Shown here: positions 3,952 to 8,219 of the stretch, one piece after another | How positions within the stretch are numbered: the stretch's first letter is position 1 | Layout of the letters: every line of letters begins with the position of its first letter | Assembly (NCBI GenBank): GCA_003168235.1 | Contig: PMSZ01000033.1 | Span: 1 to 8,219 of the forward strand | DNA length: 8,219 nt | From: Acidobacteriaceae bacterium | GTDB lineage: Bacteria; Acidobacteriota; Terriglobia; Terriglobales; Acidobacteriaceae | Reading direction: 5' to 3' | Translations under genes and position numbers: made by a program | Notes under the pieces: generated by a model | Databases searched by the model: none | What the model saw: only the letters and a program-made list of their open reading frames with translations | Told to the model about the DNA's origin: nothing

Positions 3952-6288
3952 CTAGAAGCTGGTGGTTAGGCGCACGGCCACGCTGCGGGGTGGGCCGATG
4001 GCGTTGCCGGAGAAAAGACCTCCGAAGTCGATGACGTTGAGAACGTTGTTGAGGTTCTGGCCGTCGATCTGGACGCGAGTATTGATGCGATCCGATTTGT
4101 AGATGTCTGCGCCGGCGGAGGCGTTGACCTGAAAAGCGGGGTAGATGCGTCCGCGGGCGAAGTTGATGCGATCGATGACCTGCTGACCGTAGATCTGGAC
4201 TTGTCCCTGGATACATTGCTGAGGAGTTTTGGTCGGATCGCACTGGAAATCGAAGGGCAGGCCGCTGTCGAATTGAACTCCGCCGGCGATCCAGAAGCGA
4301 GGCTTGACCTGATAGCGAAGACGGCCGCGGACGGTGTTGCGCTGGTCTTGCGAATCGGGGAAGTGGCCGCTGGTCAGCAGTCCGGCAGCGTCGTCGCCTA
4401 GAAACAGGCCTCCAGTCACCGGCCACCAAGCTTGGCCAACGGTGTAGGAGTAGCTCAAGAAACCGGAAAAGCGACGCCAGTCGGAAAGCTCGAGTTTTGC
4501 TTCCGTACCGTAAATGACGGCCTTCTGGAAGGCGATGGGGAAGCTGATGGTTGTGTTTTGAATCTGATCGTCGTCGGCGTAGTTCGCCACCAGGCGCCGA
4601 AAATAGTTGGCATCCAGCTTTACCTTTCCGCCAAAGGCCTTGGTCAAGCCGGCTTCGTAGTAATCCCCTTCGGAGGGTTCAACCAGCCGCTGGACGTTCC
4701 CTGGGCTGGGATCGATGGCTTCAGCCTGGGGGGAACTGGAGAGCAGAATGTTTTCGAACGACGGGGTCTGAAAAACGCGATCGTAGGAGAAATGCAGGAC
4801 GAGGTCCGCGGACGGGAAGTAGCGCGAGATGGCGAAGCGCGGGTCTGCGGCATTGCGGTTCAGGATGAGCTGGTAATGATCCCAGCGGAGGCCGATGTTG
4901 ATGGTGAGGTTTTTGAAGCGGATCTGGTCCTGCACGAACATGGATTGCTCGAGATCGGGGCGGTTGGCGATGAACGAGAAATTGGGGGGAGTTTGGGGAT
5001 CAAATTGAGTGGGGTCGGTGATGTGGTAGCGGAAATTTTCGTTGAGAAAGATGTTGTCGGATTCGAAGCCGAGTTTCCACTCGTTGCGGCCACGGGTGAC
5101 GGTCCCCGATCCCTTGAAGTAGGCTTCGCGAAAGAAATTCTGCTGGAAGACCTCGATGGGAGTGGAGTCCGGATTGGAGTTAAAGCCGATGTTGTTGTCG
5201 CGGACCATGGTGCGAAAGTCGGCGAGCGCGTTGGATGAGAAGGTGTGCTGGTAGGAAGCGATGCCCATAGTCTCGATGTTGTCGGCAGTTTGAATCTGTC
5301 CGTTGGTTTGTTGTACGAGCTCGTTGGGAATGTCGTAACGGGAGAGCTCGTGGCGAACGATGAAGCGCAGGCGATCTTTGGACGACAGGTCGCGCTCGTA
5401 ATTGACGGAGAAATCGCCGAGGGTGCCGGTGTTGGAGAAGTTTTCGGGAACAACGGGGTTCAGATAATGACTGGTCATGCTGCCGCTGGCGCTGGCGCCG
5501 AAGGTGTTCTTGCCCCACGCGTACTGTCCCTGGACGGAAGCTCCGGCGGTGTCGAAACTGCCGCCGGAAAGGGCGAGCTGGCCGTGGAGGCCGGGCTGGG
5601 AATCCTGCAGGGTGTTGACTTCGACGACGCCACCCATTTTGCGGCCGTATTCAGCAGGAATGCCGGCGGTGTAGATGCTGAGCGACTGAACGTCGTCGGC
5701 GTCAATGGCGGGGCCGAAGCTGGGCGAGCGATTGTCGGTGAAAGGAATACCATCGACGACAAACTGGGTTTGGTACTCGGAACCGCGCGGGTGGAGGACG
5801 GCGTTGCCTTCGTAGAGCCAGCCGGGCTGGGAGTTGACTAAGTCTTGCAGCGAGCGACCGGGAATGGAGCTGAGGCGGTTTTGAATGTCTTGAGATCCGA
5901 TCTGGCTTACGGCGCCGGCCTGATCGGGGTCGATCAAAGTGTTGGGCGCGGTGACGGTGACCGATTGCTGCACGGATGGCAGGTTGAGTTGGACGGTGTA
6001 TTCGGTTGGAAGCTGGGAATGAATTTCGACGGCTGCCGATGAATCGGCAAATCCCGGCTGCTTGATTTCGAGCTGGTACAAGCCGTAGGGCAGGCGCTGC
6101 ACGGTCAGCGTTCCCTGATCGGTGGTGGCGAGGGTGTTGCGATATCCGTTGGCCTGGCAGGCGATCTTAAGCGTTGTTTTGACCGCCAGACCGGCAGGGT
6201 CGGTGACTTTGAGGCGCAGTTCTCCGCTATTGGTTTGGGCAAGGAGCGTGGGCGCGCAAAAGAAAAAAATGGCTATGAGCCTTTTCAT
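3952..6288 (-). CDS. TonB-dependent outer membrane receptor with carboxypeptidase-regulatory-like domain
   Basis: A 778-residue outer-membrane receptor predicted to import an unknown ligand using TonB/ExbB/ExbD energy. A signal peptide covers residues 1-18 (MKRLIAIFFFCAPTLLAQ). Residues about 20-105 form a small beta-sandwich of the CarboxypepD_reg type (SGELRLKVTDPAGLAV, then LPYGLYQLEIKQPGF), and the motif SVTVTAP near 109-115 is TonB-box-like. The plug follows (about 115-225), with SLQDLVNSQPGW, FVVDGIP and AEYGRKMGGVVEVNT. The rest is barrel, with alternating strands and a C-terminal phenylalanine (VRLTTSF) suited to recognition by the BAM machinery. It is shorter than many acidobacterial Oar-like receptors, which as I recall often exceed 1,000 residues. 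ATG at 6288 is preferred to GTG at 6294 because AGGA lies eight nt upstream of the ATG and too close to the GTG. It is divergent from the S9 peptidase, and its leader contains an intrinsic terminator (6393-6418). Confidence 0.92.
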   Translation of the reverse strand: MKRLIAIFFFCAPTLLAQTNSGELRLKVTDPAGLAVKTTLKIACQANGYRNTLATTDQGTLTVQRLPYGLYQLEIKQPGFADSSAAVEIHSQLPTEYTVQLNLPSVQQSVTVTAPNTLIDPDQAGAVSQIGSQDIQNRLSSIPGRSLQDLVNSQPGWLYEGNAVLHPRGSEYQTQFVVDGIPFTDNRSPSFGPAIDADDVQSLSIYTAGIPAEYGRKMGGVVEVNTLQDSQPGLHGQLALSGGSFDTAGASVQGQYAWGKNTFGASASGSMTSHYLNPVVPENFSNTGTLGDFSVNYERDLSSKDRLRFIVRHELSRYDIPNELVQQTNGQIQTADNIETMGIASYQHTFSSNALADFRTMVRDNNIGFNSNPDSTPIEVFQQNFFREAYFKGSGTVTRGRNEWKLGFESDNIFLNENFRYHITDPTQFDPQTPPNFSFIANRPDLEQSMFVQDQIRFKNLTINIGLRWDHYQLILNRNAADPRFAISRYFPSADLVLHFSYDRVFQTPSFENILLSSSPQAEAIDPSPGNVQRLVEPSEGDYYEAGLTKAFGGKVKLDANYFRRLVANYADDDQIQNTTISFPIAFQKAVIYGTEAKLELSDWRRFSGFLSYSYTVGQAWWPVTGGLFLGDDAAGLLTSGHFPDSQDQRNTVRGRLRYQVKPRFWIAGGVQFDSGLPFDFQCDPTKTPQQCIQGQVQIYGQQVIDRINFARGRIYPAFQVNASAGADIYKSDRINTRVQIDGQNLNNVLNVIDFGGLFSGNAIGPPRSVAVRLTTSF

Positions 6289-6392
6289 TCTCACCGTCCT
6301 CTGTAGTTTAGCCGCTGTGCGGGCAGGGATGGACGGACGTTCCCTTGGGCGGGGTTACCTTTGGGAAGGCTGCCGAATTGAGATGGGCAAGT

Positions 6393-6418
6393 AAAAAAGC
6401 CCGGATGCCAGTCCGGGC
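6393..6418 (-). terminator. Strong intrinsic terminator in the leader of the TonB receptor
   Basis: Read on the minus strand, GCCCGGA (6418-6412) and TCCGGGC (6405-6399) form a perfect seven-pair stem with a six-base loop, followed at once by TTTTTT (6398-6393). On the plus strand the run is As before the hairpin, so it works only for minus-strand transcripts. The next minus-strand gene is the receptor, 105 bases downstream. The next gene upstream points the other way. It therefore either ends a short RNA or regulates read-through into the receptor. Confidence 0.75.
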
Positions 6419-6475
6419 CACATGTGCCGCGATCTCTACGCGCACAGTAGCGCCTAGAAATTAGCCGCCGACTGG
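6408..6475 (-). promoter_or_regulatory. Possible antiterminator pairing upstream of the terminator
   Basis: On the minus strand CCAGTC (6475-6470) is complementary to GACTGG (6413-6408), which covers the top of the terminator's 5' arm and its loop. GG (6469-6468) can add two pairs with CC (6416-6415) across one bulged G. Forming this helix would break the terminator. A six-base perfect match can arise by chance at this distance. It also requires a transcript starting upstream of 6475, where only an isolated TTGACA (6495-6490) without a good -10 is visible. Confidence 0.2.
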
Positions 6476-6525
6476 TTGCGGGCCCGCGGTTGTCAACTCC
6501 TACCTGTTTCACGTACTCTGCCGCG

Positions 6526-8219
6526 ATGAGAATTCAGGCGCGGTCCGCTTCGTCGTATGTCGCATTATCGGGTTCAGTTCTGCTGGGCGCTCTGGCTTCG
6601 CTGGTTTGTTCCGCACAAACAACAGCTCCGTCTGTGGCGGCGGGCTTCACGCTGGAACAGGTGTTGAGCTCGCCATTTCCCAGTAATTTGGTTGCGGCGC
6701 AAGCTACGAACGAACGCCCCGGGACGATTGCGTGGGTGTTTGCGGCGAAGGGTGAGCGCAATGTGTGGGTGGCGGACGCTCCGGATTTTGCTGCGCGGCA
6801 GGTGACGCACTACACGGGCGACGTGGGCATGCCGATCGCGGCGTTGAGGCTGACGCCGGACGGACGGACGATCGTTTATGCGCGGGGAAGCGAGGCTAAC
6901 AGCGCGGGAGAGATCGCCGATCCGACGAGCGGGGTGGAAAAGCGAACGCAGCAGGTGTGGGCGATGGATGTGGACAAAGGGGGAGAACCGCGTTTGCTGG
7001 GCGATATGGGATGCGATGAAGAGGATTGTGAGGACATCGAGATTTCTCCGAGTGGTGAGTTTGCGGTGTGGGGAGCAAAGAAACAGATTTGGATCGCGCC
7101 GATTTCGGGCAAGGAAAAGGCCAAGGCGCTGACGTTTGTGCGTGGGAGCAACGCGGAGCCGAAATGGTCTCCTGATGGGAAGAAGATTGCGTTTGTCAGC
7201 GACCGGGGCGATCACAGCTTTGTAGGGATTTACGAATTCGGACGGGATACGCTGCGCTACATTTCGCCGAGCGGCGACCGCGATTTGTATCCGCGATGGT
7301 CTCCAGACGGGAGCCAGATTGCTTTTGTGCGGCTGGTGGGCAAGCTGACGAAGCCGGCTTACATTCCGCTGGTTCCGCAGCCGTGGGCGATCTGGGTGTA
7401 TGACGTGGGCAGCGATTCAGCGCGCGAGATATGGAAGAGCGGCGCGGGGCTGGATGATTCCCTGCCGTTGCTGACGGAGGATGGGTCATTCAAGTTCGCG
7501 GCGAAAAATCGGGTGATTTTTTCCTCGGAACAGGATGGATGGAACCATCTTTACTCGGTGGCGACATCCGGTGGTGCGGCGGCGCTGCTGACTCCGGGAA
7601 GATTTGAAACCGAGGATGTGGCGCTGAGTACGGACAAGACGTCGGTGATCTTCTCGTCGAATCAGGCTGATTATGATGTTCGCGATATGGAACGGCGTCA
7701 TCTTTGGCGAGTGGGGGTTGCGGGTGGGAGACCGATTGCCATTACGCGTGACGCGACGATGGAATGGACGCCGCTTGAAGTTGCGGGGAAGGTTGTGTGT
7801 CTGGGTTCGACGGCGACGACTCCGGCGATGCCGTATGTGATTACCTCAAAAGGCCGCGAGATGATCGCGAAGAGCGCGCTGCCGGCGGATTTTCCTTCGG
7901 CGCAGCTGGTTACGCCGACGCAGGTGATCTTCAAGGCGGCGGATGGGTGGGAGATTCACGGGCAACTGTTCGAGCCGAATGCCGCGGCGAATTCCGATGC
8001 GAGTGTGAAGCGTCCGGCGCTGATTTTTATTCACGGCGGATCGGAACGGCAAATGATGCTCGGCTTTCATTACATGAACTACTACCACAACGCTTACGCG
8101 ATGAATCAGTATCTGGTGAGCCGCGGGTACGTGGTGCTGGCGGTGAACTATCGGACGGGGATTATGTATGGGCGGCACTTCCGCGAACCGGCAGATGGAG
8201 GGCCGCGCGGCGGGGCCGA
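6526..8219 (+). CDS. S9 family (prolyl oligopeptidase/DPP-IV type) peptidase, 3' part missing
   Basis: An open plus-strand frame of 564 complete codons runs off the right edge. Residues 1-30 are a signal peptide (hydrophobic VALSGSVLLGALASLV, then CSAQ), so the enzyme is exported, probably to the periplasm. Residues about 40-460 form the family's beta-propeller, with repeated blades bearing the PDG/SPDG-type motif: LTPDGRTIVYA (109-119), ISPSGEFAVWG (173-183), WSPDGKKIAFVSDR (214-227), WSPDGSQIAFVR (258-269) and LSTDKTSVIFSS (367-378). The alpha/beta-hydrolase part begins near 465, with FKAADGWEIHGQLFEP and RPALIFIHGG (496-505), whose HGG is the oxyanion-hole region. GYVVLAVNYRTGIMYG (534-549) is also typical of the family. 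The nucleophile (GxSYGG), Asp and His lie beyond the window, so activity cannot be judged. No clear ribosome binding site precedes the ATG at 6526, but that start gives a complete signal peptide. It is divergent from the TonB receptor. Confidence 0.93.
   Translation, partial: MRIQARSASSYVALSGSVLLGALASLVCSAQTTAPSVAAGFTLEQVLSSPFPSNLVAAQATNERPGTIAWVFAAKGERNVWVADAPDFAARQVTHYTGDVGMPIAALRLTPDGRTIVYARGSEANSAGEIADPTSGVEKRTQQVWAMDVDKGGEPRLLGDMGCDEEDCEDIEISPSGEFAVWGAKKQIWIAPISGKEKAKALTFVRGSNAEPKWSPDGKKIAFVSDRGDHSFVGIYEFGRDTLRYISPSGDRDLYPRWSPDGSQIAFVRLVGKLTKPAYIPLVPQPWAIWVYDVGSDSAREIWKSGAGLDDSLPLLTEDGSFKFAAKNRVIFSSEQDGWNHLYSVATSGGAAALLTPGRFETEDVALSTDKTSVIFSSNQADYDVRDMERRHLWRVGVAGGRPIAITRDATMEWTPLEVAGKVVCLGSTATTPAMPYVITSKGREMIAKSALPADFPSAQLVTPTQVIFKAADGWEIHGQLFEPNAAANSDASVKRPALIFIHGGSERQMMLGFHYMNYYHNAYAMNQYLVSRGYVVLAVNYRTGIMYGRHFREPADGGPRGGA

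Noticed and set aside
3842..4429. A minus-strand frame of 195 residues ending in text like VIPSEARDLQL.
   Set aside because: It overlaps the receptor in another frame, and its end is the translated GGATGACAA repeat, a known source of spurious proteins.
4432..5841. Long plus-strand open frames (268 and 198 residues) antisense to the TonB receptor.
   Set aside because: They are shadows of a G+C-rich gene whose codon bias suppresses stops in the opposite strand. They have no domain sense, while the minus-strand frame has a signal peptide, plug and barrel.
6420..6530. Resemblance to a cobalamin riboswitch upstream of the receptor (GTGAAA ... GGCCCGCAACCAGT on the minus strand).
   Set aside because: The conserved B12-box (AGTCAGGAGACC-like) and the rest of the core are not visible. 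The partial match to CCCGCAACTGT is too short.
6574..7215. A minus-strand frame of 213 residues inside the S9 peptidase.
   Set aside because: It is Arg/Pro/His-rich shadow composition, opposite a frame with a clear signal peptide and propeller motifs.
1..8219. CRISPR array, insertion sequence or transposase.
   Set aside because: No evenly repeated direct repeats of 25-40 bases, no terminal inverted repeats and no transposase-like reading frame were seen.

Overview
The window looks like a chromosomal segment of an Acidobacteriota bacterium, probably of the Terriglobia/Acidobacteriae type. The call rests on an Oar-like TonB-dependent receptor with an N-terminal carboxypeptidase-regulatory-like domain, an S9 prolyl-oligopeptidase-type peptidase of a kind common in that phylum, and short intergenic repeats of the 'GGGATGACAA' and 'GGGTGGGGCA' kinds that I recall from such genomes. 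This is recognition by eye; no database search was run.

The window has two halves of different character, meeting near a tRNA-Pro(GGG) gene at 2513-2589 on the minus strand. The left half (1-2512) is visibly richer in A+T. Its genes all read on the minus strand, so they lie on the 3' side of the tRNA. Going leftward from the tRNA they are: a 46-residue single-pass membrane protein (2270-2410); a 169-residue membrane-anchored protein of unknown function with four cysteines near its C-terminus (1590-2099); a secreted trypsin-fold serine protease with an intact His/Asp/Ser triad (584-1507); and the start of an unknown basic protein that leaves the window (1-262). The gap at 320-583 holds a possible plus-strand promoter and a short transcript or small ORF. 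The arrangement resembles accessory DNA beside a tRNA, but no integrase and no convincing att repeat is visible.

The right half (about 2600-8219) is G+C-rich and looks like ordinary chromosome: a UDP-glucose 4-epimerase family gene (galE-like, plus strand), convergent with a TonB-dependent receptor (minus strand), which in turn is divergent from an S9 peptidase (plus strand, cut by the window end before its catalytic serine). The receptor and peptidase could cooperate in peptide scavenging, but only their adjacency suggests this. The galE/receptor convergent gap holds four GGATGACAA repeat units. The receptor/peptidase divergent gap holds a strong intrinsic terminator, oriented so that it would stop transcription in the receptor's 5' leader. 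An upstream segment can pair with part of that hairpin, which makes it a candidate attenuator or a small RNA.

The observations most worth a second look are the terminator in the receptor leader, the overlooked 46-residue membrane protein, the protease plus membrane-protein cluster next to the tRNA, and the possible small transcript at about 410-559.
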